Source of the DNA: Apostichopus japonicus
Lineage: Eukaryota; Echinodermata; Holothuroidea; Aspidochirotida; Stichopodidae
Direction of reading: 5' to 3'
NCBI RefSeq assembly: GCF_037975245.1
Contig: NC_092568.1
Span: 42,149,631 to 42,213,630, forward strand
Length of the DNA: 64,000 nt
The translations under genes and the position numbers were made by a program. The notes under the pieces were generated by a model, which had not been told where the DNA came from, searched no databases, and saw only the letters and a list, made by a program, of their open reading frames with translations. Below, piece by piece: positions 12,506-25,194 of the stretch. Within the stretch, counting starts at the first letter, position 1, and the number at the start of each line of letters is the position of its first letter.

Positions 12506-12864
12506 AGGGTGTGAAGACTCGCGCACAAAGAAACGTCTCATGCCGGTAATCTGACCTAGTTTCGAATGAGGTGTAACAGAAGTGTTAGACATCACCATCG
12601 ATCCCAGAAAATACACACACAGCTTGCTACCGTCAGTATTTAGACACTAGCCTAGTGTACAGTCAATACATACAGCTACGGTCAATACCCACAACACAGT
12701 GTACATAGCAGCGTGGACAACTCAGGTCTAGATAAAAGATAACAAGGTATCACGTATCACTGTCTGCATTTTGTAGCGACAAGGAGAAAGCGTCATTTGC
12801 AAGCAACGGAAAGTTAACTTTTTCAGAGCGCGGCACACGGTTTGGGGCGAGTCTTCAATGCCTT
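12506..12864. mobile_element. TTAA-flanked MITE (piggyBac-like), copy 1
   Basis: Both ends abut TTAA (12502-12505 and 12865-12868). The ends are inverted: AGGGTGTGAAGACTCGCGC on the left and AAGGCATTGAAGACTCGCCC read inward from the right. A second, about 85-90% similar copy lies at 42904-43263. TTAA targets are typical of piggyBac-type elements, but no transposase is present, so the superfamily is an inference. Confidence 0.78.
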
Positions 12865-12868
12865 TTAA

Positions 12869-14888
12869 GGATGGATAATTGTAAATCTCCATATTTTTGA
12901 GAAAAAGCAGGTTGGCAGGTCCGACCTCGCATAACTAAGTTAGGACTTTGTAATTTCGAACTTAGCCAAAGTTAGGGCTATTAATGAGTCACTAGCCTGT
13001 TAGTGTTAGTCCTAACCTAACCTTATGCCCTAACTTGTTGTTATAGTATTACTAGGGTAACAGGATAGACTACATTAACTTACAGTAGGGGACTTCAATA
13101 TTTACACTGCATGATTGGTTTTAATGGACACACTTTCTGAAATGTGTCTAAAATTTTCGAAATTCATGATAAGTTCTCACAGTTTGACGATTCGTTGACA
13201 ATGGAACCGAAAACCGGTCATGTCGTTGCAAACTCGTCAATTCGCAAAAGCAATCCCCTGCACTGTAGCAGTATGCAACTGCAAAGTGCAAGTAGGCTAG
13301 CCTATCCTAGGTCGATAATGAGTTAGTCTTTATAAAGTATATTTGGATACACTTCTATCAGTAGGCGGCTTCGTGGACAACGAATACCTTGTAGTAATTA
13401 GTTTAACTTGAAGACGTCTCTTTTATGTTGTGGTTTGCAAATAGGTTGTCTTCTTGAGAATTCAACTGTTCACATACTTTTACGAAGGATCAAATCTCCC
13501 GCCACCACAGCGGTGTATGTAGCGCACAGCTCAATATAACTGCACAGTGTAAGTGTTGATTTCTGTCAGTGGCACTCGAACTCAATGTTATGGAACGCCA
13601 ACAATTTCATTATAAAGGTAATCCATACGTACATTTGTTTGATTGTTGACAGTGGAACATGTTGTAAGCAGTCTGGTGAAATGAGCATCCAATTCCTGCG
13701 TAAGTTTTTCGCGAAAACATGAACTTAAAACATTTTTTTATTCAAATGGTACTTGTAGCAAACAGAAGTGATTCTTAGAAACACACTGACAAGTTCCTTT
13801 TTATATTTTTCTTCAAAATTTACATCCAGTTTTTTTACTTCAAAGTTGGGATCCATCTCAATATATTAATACACTATAGTTATTGATATATTGCTAACTT
13901 TATATTCCTTAGATAAAATCTAAGATCAACATAAGAAAATAAAAAATAAAGGGGAGAAATGCTTTGATGTCACTGGCAGATTGTATCTATTGGGCACACA
14001 TGTTCCCTTGAAGTTCACTTATAGTACAATCTGTGACAATTTTAGTTGTTAATATATCAATAACGATATGTAAAAAGTGCTTGCAAATTTGCTTAGAATT
14101 TTTTCTTCATTCATCAGTCAAAAAGATACATTTTTGTGGATTATCATTATAAATTAATTCACTTTGGTTTTCATCAACGAATCCCACCAAACATGTGCGG
14201 AAGTGTAGGCTGCGCGTTAATTTTTTGTTCTTTTCTTTTTAGTAACCAACCTCTGTTCTGCGAATTCGGATATTAATTCTCACGCTATTCCCAAAAAGTT
14301 GAAGTTAGTTAGAAAATCAAGTATTATGGGCTCCGCTTATGGTTAGCCAGAGAGGACAATTTTTCGACGTATAGAACGGGATGAATTTTAATTTATTGAT
14401 ACATTAATTCGGTGGTACGATATATCAAATTATCAGAGACTGAAGTTTGACGTGAAAGGATAACTTCGAATAGATGGTAATATTAATTTGAAATTATGGC
14501 CCATTTAAATCGATGTGTATTATCATTTTTTACTGGTGGAATTAATGTACCAGAAAGTGGTATGAATGGTACCAAAAGCTGCAGTATTTTCAAACATTGG
14601 TACCATACAGTCGACTTACTTTCACAGTAAAGTCGAAATAATGCCACAATATGGACTTGATCCCCCCCCCCCCCACATATAAATGTGTCATGCGACTCGA
14701 TGGGACCCCCTTGTTTTTTGCAGGAACCGTAGAGATCCGACTCGATGCCCCCTCGCCCTCCCGACGTTGCATTTTCAGCACACCGTCTGGTCTTACTGGC
14801 AGCATTCTATATGGAAATTACTGGACACATCTAACTTTCCGTGATTATAACATCTCCTTTACCTTGTTATACACGACAAATTAATGTC
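12869..14888. other. intergenic, no gene recognised
   Basis: AT-rich sequence with short open stretches (13144-13326, 14651-14884) that show no family features. A C tract lies near 14662-14674. I found nothing that I can support as a gene. Confidence 0.5.
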
Positions 14889-15145
14889 GTTTTGCGTGTG
14901 ATAACAAACTCAGATAGAACAGGAAAATTTGCATAATATGTCAGTAAACATATAGTCACATTGCATAACCTTGCAAACACTTTGCAAACATATAGTCACC
15001 TTGCATAGTCACCTTGCAGTAAACTTATAGTCACCTTGCACGTGTGGTGTTTGATATTCTGTGTCTTTACATATATCACTACGTTCTTATATAAATAAAC
15101 AACACGGCCTAAAATACACTGACCTCTGCGTTCAAGGCGACATAA
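14889..15145 (+). repeat. dispersed repeat, copy 1 (second at about 18335-18560)
   Basis: Shared blocks with 18335-18560 include ATGTCAGTAAACATA, a 'tatcactac.ttct' block, AACAACACGGCCTAAAATAC, CTGACCTCTGCGTTC and CAAGGCGACATA. The first copy also has a short internal repetition of 'catatagtcaccttgca'. The order is conserved, so this is one repeat family. It is about 1 kb upstream of, and again within, the first SLC22 gene. Confidence 0.75.
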
Positions 15146-16036
15146 CAGAGGACTAGAGAAATACCGGTGCGCGAAATACATTACCGCCCGGTATTTCCCG
15201 TCCGGGAAATATTATCTACCGGTGGGATATACTGGGAAATATAAAACAACTGAATATTTTTCATTTTTTCAACTTCTTTTTTTTTCCATGCAAAAGTGTT
15301 ATAACAACAACTTCAAGCCAAAGCACCCAGAAAATATCAAAAAGAGGTCATTAACACCTGTCGGTCCTATGGAGGTCTACAATCCTGTAAAACCAATACT
15401 GCGCATGACATGTGTCGATATAAATTTGACATCTTTTCCTCCAACTTTTTTTGTATCAAAACAATTGACCGTAGTCAATGCTGCAGATTATGCAACGTGG
15501 ATGAAAATCTAAATATTTACAGTCTGGAAAGATATATGTTGTAGCAGGGAGCTGTTTGTTGTAGTACTCAAGAAGTCGTAGTGGCAAGTTTATCACCAGT
15601 CACTCAATGTCCACTGTCGTAGTGGCAAGTTTATCACCAGTCACTCTCAATGTCCACTGCTCCTCTCAAACGTCTGTAGAACATTATCAGTATTGCAGCT
15701 TTTTGCAGACCAAGTATATTCCGTAGTTTAGTTTGTATTATCCCAAGTTGGAGAAGATTCGCTCAATACGTGCAGAGCTGGCTGGTAGGAACTTTTATAA
15801 TTAGATGAATAATTATATGAACCTAATCAGTAAGTCATCCAATAATTGAAGTCTTACTGGATAACAGTCACTATTTAATGCATGTCAGTAATTAGTGCTC
15901 ACTTAAACTATAGTTGCTTTACACATGAATTTGTATTCACCAATCTTTCCCGGTATTTACCATTATTTCCCGGTATTTCCCAATAGTTCCCACCGGCTGG
16001 GAAATATTAATATTTCACGGAAACTATCCAACCCTG
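15146..16036 (-). mobile_element. hAT-derived transposon relic
   Basis: The segment is bounded by similar sequences in inverted orientation built on CCGGTATTTCCC and CCGGGAAATA (15158-15235 and 15945-16022). It contains a minus-strand match to the hAT transposase dimerisation motif at 15741-15791. A 42-bp direct duplication (GTCGTAGTGGCAAGTTTATC) starts near 15575 and 15617. I could not find matching 8-bp flanks, so exact ends are uncertain. Confidence 0.55.
15738..15791 (-). pseudogene. hAT transposase C-terminal (hATC) fragment
   Basis: The minus strand reads FLPASSARIERIFSNLG and then a stop. The hATC region of hAT transposases has the pattern LPASSA..ERVFS..G, so the match is distinctive although only 17 residues long. 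The frame is closed right after it and I see no intact transposase around it. Confidence 0.65.
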
Positions 16037-16825
16037 TATAGTGGGGGGGGGTGGAGAAGGGCGGGGGGTGGGCACTGATTTTGTCCGAGCGTATAGGACG
16101 CATACGGGGAAGCTCTCGTGGGATGCTAGAGGAAACATCCTCATACGCTGCATAATTTCAGATATTTCTTGATCTATCGTAACGATTTGAAACACAGACA
16201 TACATGTCAGAAAAAGAAGTTACGTTGAAGCTTTCTTTTGGTTCGCAAATCATTGTGTAAGTCCCCCTTATCGCCCGGCTCATACACCCCTATATAAATC
16301 TTATGAATTCATGCGCCACTCTGTACCTCTGGGCCTACCAAGAACAAGATGAAGTAACAGTTATGTTAACATGGCCCCTTGCGAACTTCAAATTATAACT
16401 TTATTTCCTACCTACCTCACGCCCCACCCCCCCCCCACCCACACACACATCTCTCTCTCTCCTCTCATTTAGTTGATATTGAAAATATTTAAATATATCA
16501 TAACAAGTGACACCCAGTAAACTTATTAAGAACTTGGAGATGAAATGGAACACAAGTGCTTGGAGTGGCCCCTTTCAAATACTTTTTTTAATTTGTTTAA
16601 TTTGTTTTAATTTGATTTTTAAAGTTATAGTTAGATAAAAGATCCATAAAGATATTTGATTTAATCGCTTTTGTTAAAATTCATGGATGGCTTGCCTTCC
16701 TGGATATTACCGTTCAAGCCAGATTTTCACAGCATATACATCAGCCTATAAATTCAGCCATGACCGGAGGAAGAGTAAAATGGACTTTGGCTGTTGGTTA
16801 TCCGTTAATTGATATACATACTGGG
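16037..16825. other. intergenic, no gene recognised
   Basis: G- and C-rich tracts at 16041-16070 and 16425-16445 and a short CT repeat near 16450. There is no supported gene. Confidence 0.5.
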
Positions 16826-17010
16826 GTGATTATTGAAGTAGTTCATATATCCAATCAGTGACTGCATTGAATCAACATTAAAACAGTGTTGCTATACATA
16901 ACACCTTTGCGAAGGTCTAATGTCATAGCATAGATATTGTTTCAAGTTGTTTGCAGATTCACGTTTCAATCATAACTCCTTTTCATATTTGTGACTCTTT
17001 CCCTATCACC
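16826..17010 (+). promoter_or_regulatory. upstream region conserved between the SLC22 paralogues
   Basis: Aligned with 30500-30696 it shares blocks such as AGTTCATATATC, 'aatc.gtgactac', 'aaatcaacatta', 'atagacattgtttcaa' and 'caatcataact'. The conservation ends at the ATG of each gene. It may be the 5' UTR and promoter, or simply unselected remains of the duplication. Confidence 0.45.
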
Positions 17011-20000
17011 ATGGAGATTGACGCAGCTCTCTCGAGAGCTAAGCCTTTAGGAAGAACACAAGTTCTGGTCTCAACAATATCTGGTTTCCTTGCTGTCGAA
17101 ATTTCTTGGTTGATTTTGAGTGTTGTATTTATTGCGGAGACACCACTGCACCATTGTGATGTTGGTGCAAACACAACCCTACCAGAAACTGAAGACAATG
17201 TTTATGAATCGTGTGAAGAATTTGTGGACCCTGAATGGAAGAATGAGACAATGGCCTGTTCTGATGGATGGAACTATGACACAGAGTTATACGGTCGTTC
17301 TATTGTCAGTGACGTAAGAACTATAACAAATTGTTTTGTATTTTTAGTTTATAGAGACATACAGAAGTTGGTTCAACACCAACTTATGCCTTCTGAATTA
17401 GTCAGTAATGTTAAGTAATTTGAGACCCTTTTTAGCTTCAAATGCAGCCTTTAGCTAATTATGTATAAGAATTTAGTTATACTAGAATGTCTAACGTATG
17501 GCAATTTTCACATACTGCTATATACTTAGCTGAAATGTGTAAGAATGAAAAAAGAATGAAATAAAGGTAGCCTACTAAACTTAAAAACAAATATCACACT
17601 TTTCATTAAGAGAGCAGAACAAGTGGTATAGGGTTACTAATGAATGTTTATTTTTGTTATGAATGTGTCAAATTCAATCGGTGAAATGTAGTAAAGAATT
17701 TTGCACTGGTGATATTATGTATCATACACAGTCTATGCTTTAACATATGACAAAATTGCATCTTGGTCCTTAACTATATTTCACGCCAAAAAATGAAACC
17801 ATCCTCTAACGTAGATCGAAATATGAAACGTCGCACACACTAAGCGAAAAGTACAGAAGCTATGCTACAAATACGTTTTTGTCGCACGTAAAACCAAAGA
17901 GAGAATCTAAGTTTTGTTTATAATCTGTTTTATTTACTACGTTTTGTCTCTGTTTCAGTGGGATCTCGTTTGTGATAAAGACAGCCTTGTAGGTCTCTCA
18001 CAATCAATTATGCTAGCAGGGTGCGCTTTGGGAGCCATCATGTCAGGCACGATTGCAGATAAATACGGACGGCGACCCATCACCATCGTATCCCTGGTGA
18101 TATTCAACATTTTGGGAATTGCAGTCTCTTTCTCTCCAAACTATGTCACTTTTGTCATTTTGAGATTTCTCATAGGCATTGTGTTCAGGGTAAGTTCTTG
18201 TTGTCTGATACAATATGTATATCTGCAGTTATTGTTTTCTAATTAAGGTTTATTATCCTTTCTCTTTCTCATGTAAGTGAAATTTGCAATTAGATACACT
18301 CCTTTGTACCTTCAGACACGACGTAGGGCAAACGCCAGCACTTGCACTAAAATGTTACATTTTGTTTGCGTGTGGTACCAAATCAGATGACAAAGCAAAG
18401 TTACCATAGGATGTCAGTAAACATAGTCACCTTGCCCTGGGATATGGTGTGTGATATCCTGTGTCCTTACACATATCACTACATTCTGATAAACAACACG
18501 GCCTAAAATACCCTGACCTCTGCGTTCGGCGTTTAAACGCGTTCAAGGCGACATAGGTAGGATTTTGGTTTGTTTGTTGCTTCTATTGGGGGGAGGTTCT
18601 CATTATTTAAAGCTTCATGGTAGATGGCCTCAAATGTTCCTATTGGTTTTCTTTCTAGTCTGGAAACGATGAATAATAATTTCAAACAATCCTCCTTATG
18701 TTAGACATTAAATTACATTGGACATGTATTTTACCAAAGGTGACATAATTTCTGTAAAACGAAGGTATTTGTTTTGTTTTTATAATCTCCAAATCACTAT
18801 ATTTTCGTAAAGGTAACTGAGCACAAATTAAATTTGAATTTTCTGACTACAAGATACTTGTTATGTACTTGCCATGTACTACCAGTAATTAGCATATAGG
18901 CCTATGTAGACTTCTACATTATTTGTATTTACTTATACTGATCTGTTTCAAAGTATAGACCTTTACAACTCCTATCTGAAACTTGATTAGTTGCTGGTGG
19001 TATTGGCTGTTTTTTATTACTTGCTTGTATCGTTGTATTCGTTTTAAACCGTTCAATTTCTATTACTATGAATCCATTTTCTCATAATTTAGGGAGCTCA
19101 ACTACCACCTATGGTATTGCTATTTGAATATCTGATACCGAAGCACCGGGCAATCGTCGGGAATATTCCAGGAGTGATGTTTTCTCTGGGTTTGATGGTG
19201 ATGTCAGGTTTGGCTTATTTGATTAGAGATTGGCGTCAATTCCATGCATTACTGATGGCACCGACCATAATAGTAATGGGGTTTATTTGGTAAGAAGAAC
19301 TACATTAAACCTACATAAATACCGCGGTTTTATACTTTTAGTAAGTTAACAGTCTTTTGTATCCCTAATCGTGTCATGCTAAAGACCTACACCACCTTGT
19401 GAAACACCAACACCGCGGTTTGTTTAATTCCTAAGGTTACAGCCGGAGTCGGTGCGTTGGTTACTCTCACAAGGAAAATATGAAGAAGCTGAAAAATGTA
19501 TGCAGAAGGTTGCAAAGTTCAACGGAGTGAAGGATTTCCCAAGTCCCGCGTTGAAGCTAGCAAACAGAAATCTTGAGGAGACAGAGGTTGACACTAAAGA
19601 CAAGAAGAGTGGAGGATCCATCACACAACTATTCAAACCACCTACGCTTGCTGTCACTTTGATTACTTCCTGGTTGTGGTAAGGACAAAACAAAATGGCA
19701 TAGAATGTTACTCTTATCCTCACCAATCACATAGTTCTCCAGCATTGAAAACCCTCTGAGGTTATCATGTAAAGGAAAAATTGTAACCTCCCCGCCCCCC
19801 CCCCCCAATCCTACAGTAACAAAAAGCCTATTCATGCAGACGTCAACTAATTATCTCGGAGAGCTAACTTTGGTTTCGTCCGGCCCCTGCAGTTTCTGAG
19901 TAGTATACGACGTTGATAAAATACACAGCCTGAAATTAGGCCCAAATTACGTATATAGGACAGCGCCCCCACCCCCCACATCGATATATTCTGCTTGACG

Positions 20001-23000
20001 AATCTTTGTCTGCCATCACATTATAAAACATCTGGCATGATGAAAATATCGCTATTGGTAAAATTCTCGGTTGTCGAAAGATTTTGCACTTTGAAGAAAT
20101 TGTGACACGGGTCCTACCTCATTACAACTATTATTGTGTTTAATGAATTTACTGTTGTTCACATTTATGATTAGTTGTAAGAATATATGCTATAGAAAGT
20201 CCATGAACAAAATAACGTACTTCTGATGCATGATTTATCCTTCAGAAGCAAAAACATATCCTATTGATATTTCTTAACGAAGGTGTTGATAATTGGATGA
20301 AGTGTTTGACCTACTTATAAATAATTACCGATACAGCTGATAGTGCGTCATTCTATCTGTCTTTGTGGAATAATGCTGTCATCAGCTCAAAGTCTAGTCA
20401 TTCGAACTCAGCGAAGCCGATCTCTGCATCGATCTCGGAGATATGCAAAGTATAGGCTATAAGGTTATTGCTTCCCGCTTATAATTCCATGTAGCACTCA
20501 GTCTAGAGAATTTTGTTTACTTCAAGAGGTTGCATGTTCAACTAAAATTACAGAAATATATTTCAGATCCCATTCGATTCACTGGAGTTTTTTTTAATAA
20601 TATCGCAATTCCATCTCATTACTTAAAGGTGAGAGTAGCTAGTTATTACAAATTTCATGACAATAAGAAAATCCCCCCGATTCTTGTAAGTGCATGTAGT
20701 CTAGGTTTATAGTTTTATCTTATATGAATTTTGTCGCAGAACTAATCTGTACGGTTGCATTTGATCTGGAGATAATGGTCTTGATATGGAGGTATTAAAC
20801 AGTTGCCGTCCAAGTTCTGTAATAATCGTCTAACCATCCTGGTTATTTACATGTGTTATATATACAGGAAGACTACTTTGTTACGTTGTTGCTTTAAAGT
20901 ATTCTTTGTATTGGCAGGATAACGTACACTTTGGTATATTTCGGCTTTGCGTTAACTACTGGTACCCTGGCTGGTGATCCGTACCTTAACTTCTTCCTCA
21001 GTAGTCTGGTTGAACTACCAGCTCGAATTGCACCTTTATTTATCATAAAAAGGTACGTATTTTTGGTATAATTTCTCTGTATGACTCAAAGCTGCACAGG
21101 CACGACCTGCTTTAGTTTCCATGAGAGGATTAAGCCACGAACTACTACATCGCCTCCCATCAGAATCGATGATCAGAATGCTCGAAAGTAAGCTTGAACT
21201 AAATGCACGCAGGCATGCTCTGAGCAGTGTATATTAGTGTTTCGACGACCTCCGAAATCCAATATCCTACAGTGTGTGGACCGCCGCACTACAGGCAGTT
21301 TTTTTTAAGCCTGACATTTCGTATACGACAGAGACTGCATTAAAATGCAGTTAACTCGCTCACGAATAATGTCAAAAAGTTTTTTCAACTGTTATAAATG
21401 CTTAGCTTTTCCACACCATGGACAATAGTCATTTCAACTGTATAACATGTAGCTAAATACCTGAACACGTGTTGGAGAAAAGTCATCATAAAATACTTCA
21501 TCTTCTTTTCGTCTGCAGATTCGGAACTTTAATCCCTCTTATTTCGATCCTGGTATCTTCCGGAGTCTGTATGATAGCAATAATTGTTGTACCAGACGAT
21601 GTTGGTAAGTGAAATATACCAAGCCGGGATTTGAATTCATGTAGTGAAACCGACCATCTAAGACGTTTCCACGTGTATGGTAGGCCATACGGGAAATAAT
21701 TGCTGATTTAATGTCCGTACGAATTAAAATTATTACCGGTATTTAATTCTATTTAATACCGGCATTAATTATCAGCCAATCACCATGCAGCTTCATATGC
21801 CAGTATTAAACACATTAAAGAACGGTATTAATTCTAATATATGCGGACATAAAAAGCATTTTGTCCTTCATAAATACATTATGTGCCCGCAATAAATAAA
21901 TTATATGCCGGTATCAAAAACATGAATATGAATATATGCCGACATTAAATGGTATATATACATTTAATAGTATTAATACCGGCATTAAATAGGCCATTCA
22001 CATTAGCGAATTTTGAGCTTGTTATAAACCGGTTTTAAATAGAATTAATGCCGGCATTAAATATAATTAATACGGGCATTAAATAGAATTGGAAATTCAA
22101 CGTAACCTCAACGGAACTTAAATGAAGTCTTAGATAGCATTTCCAACAGGAGGGATTTTATTCACATTTTTATGGAGAAACATTTCCAAGACTGCAAAAT
22201 GGTGCGGTGAACGTAAGATGTACGTTGGCGCGGCGATCAGATCAGATGAACAAGTGAGAATCCTGCTGATGTGATTGGTCTATTTAATGCCGGCATAAAT
22301 ACCGGTATATACACCGTTTAATGTCGGCATATATTCATTTTCCTGTTTTCGATATCGGCATATAATGTATTTATTGCGGGCACATAATGTATTTATGAAG
22401 GACTGCCATGATTGTCATCGAACCTCTGGACATTTCTTCACTGTTCATAACACCTATGATTGGAGTGTCTGCATATAGAGAGGTATATAGGCCCGGGGAA
22501 GAACTCTGGACAATTCGTCACTGTTTATAGCACCTACTGTTAGATTTTCTGCATATAGAGCGGGAGGCCCGGGGTAGAACTCTGGACATTAGGTCACTGT
22601 TCGTATAGCACCTATATGGTTAGAGTGTCTGAATAAAGAGTGGTATAGGCCCGGGGTAGAACTCTGGACATTAGGTCACTGTTCATAGCACCTATGGTTA
22701 GAGTGTCTGCATATAGAGCGGGAGGCCCGGGGTGGAACTCTGGACATTAGGTCACTGTTCATAACACCTATGGTTAGAATGTCTGCACGTGGAGAGGTAT
22801 ATGAGCCCGGGTAGAACTCTGGACATTTAGTCACTGTTCATAGCACCTATGGTTAGAGTGGCTGCATAAAGAGTGGTATAGGCCCGGGGTAGAACTCCGG
22901 TCATTTAGTCACTGTACACAGCACCTATGGTTAGAGTAGCTGCATATAGAGCGGGAGGCAGGGGTCGAATGCCGGTATTGAAGGCTGCACGTTTCGTACG

Positions 23001-25194
23001 TATTCTAGTGACTAATTGCCGTTTCATCTATGCCTTTATGTTTGTTGGTGTTACATACCATACATAAATCAAACTTTTCCATTTTTAAAGTAACACTGCA
23101 TACAACTTCTTACAATTTTATTTATTTTTGGAATATTTTGCATTTAAACAGCAGATGGATGGCTTAAAACCTCTCTAGCCCTGCTTGGCAAGTTCTTAAT
23201 AGTATGTGCATTTTCAGCAATAAATCTAGCGAACACAGAGTTATTTCCAACTACGTTACGGTAAGTTTGTAAAACAATCCGATTAAACACGTTCTATATC
23301 TAGCCTATAGCATATTTCGGTAAACTATCCCTTGGGTCAAATTGCCTCATTATTACAGAAATAGCACAATTCCACGGTCACGTGGGTAACTGGATCTATT
23401 ATCGTTGCGAAGATTATTACTAACACTCACCATCCTCACGAGCACGGATAACCCTTTTATTATCACGAACATAATAGGAGTGGAAATCTCTCATCCTCAA
23501 ATATTCTTCCTCTTTTATCACCAACATGACTAAAGCCACGGTGAACCGTTCTTTAATCTGCAAGGTTCTGTCATTTAGATGCTATACTACAAGGCTAATG
23601 TACATGTTCATATTCTCTTTCAAACTCATTCCCATTCGAAAACAAATCAGATAATATCTATATTGCTTACAATTACCATGTATAACCGTACATTTTGTTT
23701 CTTGTTAAGTTTGCAACACGCGTTGTAAAAACAAAGTAATGGATAATTACAATTAATGAGCCGACGTTTCTTTTCTTTATAGAACTGTTGGAATGGGGTT
23801 TGCTCAGCTGATTGGTAACGTAGGAAGCATATTATCCCCTATACTCATTTATCTGGTAAGTCCATGGCCTACAGTCGCAAAAGTTCTACTCAATTTAGTT
23901 ATATTGATATTTGGAATAATTTATGGATGTGATTGCAATCAATCATGACACATTTTGCTTAAATGGTCACAACTTATACAAAATATGGACGTAACGCTTG
24001 GGATACTTAGCTGCATTTGCCCTTTGTCCTTCAGCTGTTTCTATTGAAATTTGAGAGTAATTATTCTATTAAAAGTTAACTTCTAGAAGATTATTAAATG
24101 AGAAGAATCATTAACTACAAACAATGTTTCGATTGACCTCAAAAGTTTAATGCAATAAGAGCGGATTGTACAGAATCATAAATTAATAAATTTATCTTTC
24201 AACTATTCTTTTAAGTGTTTGCGATCTAATATCCATATGAAACTATCCTAATGCGATCGCAATTAGTCCTACAAAACTAAGAATACTGCAAATTATTGAA
24301 AACACAGAAAACAAAATGGTACCATTGCTAATATCCCTCAGATGAATCTCATATTAAAACTATGTTGTGTGTGTGTTAGCCTATTTGTATTTAAAACTAT
24401 ACATACCTTGTTATTTTGATACTCTTTTCTTCCTGTATGTGAGTGTTCTGCTTTGTTAATCCCGAAGGCTACCTATAGAAGACTTCCTTTCACACTATGG
24501 TGTACTACTTTATGATCAAAGTATACATTCATTTGTAATATCGTTGTGATAAAATAAACAATGGCATGTTTAAACTGTTATACTATAATATAAAAAAAAT
24601 CCAAGCTGAGAGAAAGCTGATACTTCATAAAGAAGCTTATAAGATATGGGAATCATCGAGTTAAAAATGTTTTGTGTTTCCACCAAATCTGAATGCAAGT
24701 TCTACTTGAAAAGGTAAATACATCTTATTTTATGATTGTATAAATTAAAGCCAATAAATATCATACATTTCGTTAGTTTGTTTGTTAACAATATATTTGA
24801 GGTTCTATTGACACCTAAATAATCTGTTCTCTTTTAACAGGACAAGTTTGTTCCCGATCTCTCTTTCATGATTATGACGGCATCCGCTTTTCTGGCAGCC
24901 ATTTTCTGTCTTTATTTACCAGAAACAAAGAATACAGTCCAGCCTGAGACTCCTGAAGATCTTCAAATATTATTCGATTCCAAAAGACTTTTTTCACGTC
25001 TCAGAAAAACTCAACCACCTCATGATGACGTGTCAATAAGTAATAACCAAAGTAAAATGGATGAGAAATTACAGAAATATAAGGCAAATGAAGAAGGACC
25101 AAACGAAAATACGATGAATGGAATAAATGATGAGCATATCAATAAAGAAGGAGGTGGAGAGAATGCTGGCTTTGAAGAGGATACTCAAATGTGA
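17011..25194 (+). CDS. SLC22-family organic ion transporter, tandem copy A
   Basis: Nine exons are 17011-17313, 17959-18189, 19093-19289, 19436-19678, 20918-21052, 21519-21604, 23152-23260, 23783-23855 and 24841-25194, giving 576 residues. Splice phases are 0,0,2,2,2,1,2,0. The product is a 12-helix MFS carrier of the plasma membrane. After helix 1 comes the large outer loop with paired Cys and N-glycosylation sites (NTTL, NETM), ending CSDGWNYD and then WDLVCD. The MFS loop 2-3 motif is [11 protein letters not shown]. The family motif EYLIPKHRAIVG follows helix 4. The central loop has [17 protein letters not shown] and helix 12 ends YLPETK. The C-tail is acidic and ends DTQM. Substrate cannot be read from sequence. 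Intron 6 is loaded with foldback and tRNA-like repeats. Confidence 0.95.
18335..18560 (+). repeat. dispersed repeat, copy 2 (first at 14889-15145)
   Basis: Lies in intron 2 of SLC22 copy A. It shares ordered blocks with 14889-15145, including AACAACACGGCCTAAAATAC and CTGACCTCTGCGTTC. This copy has an extra GGCGTTTAAACGC insertion near the end. Confidence 0.75.
21700..22402. repeat. foldback element rich in GCCGGCATTAA palindromes
   Basis: The stretch 21864-21900 (TCCTTCATAAATACATTATG, then GCCCGCAATAAATA) reappears reversed and complemented at about 22365-22402. Within and around it are many copies of short palindromic units such as TTAATGCCGGCATTAA and ACCGGTAT. It lies in intron 6 of SLC22 copy A. 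No open reading frame is present. Confidence 0.75.
22412..22976 (+). repeat. tandem array of tRNA-like units (about 76 bp, about 7 copies)
   Basis: Each unit runs CTCTGGACATTAGGTCACTG, then TTCATAGCACCTATGGTTAG, then AGTGTCTGCATATAGAGCGG, then GAGGCCCGGGGTAGAA. The order GGTTAGAGTGTCTGC (D-arm like), a short middle, and GAGGCCCGGGGTnGAA (T-arm/B-box like) matches a tRNA or SINE head. The last copy has GGGGTCGAATGCCGG. The related single copy at 2778-2848 has the canonical B-box. The array is in intron 6 of SLC22 copy A. Confidence 0.7.

Noticed and set aside
15222-15512. 96-codon plus-strand frame inside the hAT relic
   Set aside because: The recognisable transposase motif is on the other strand and no domain is visible in this frame.
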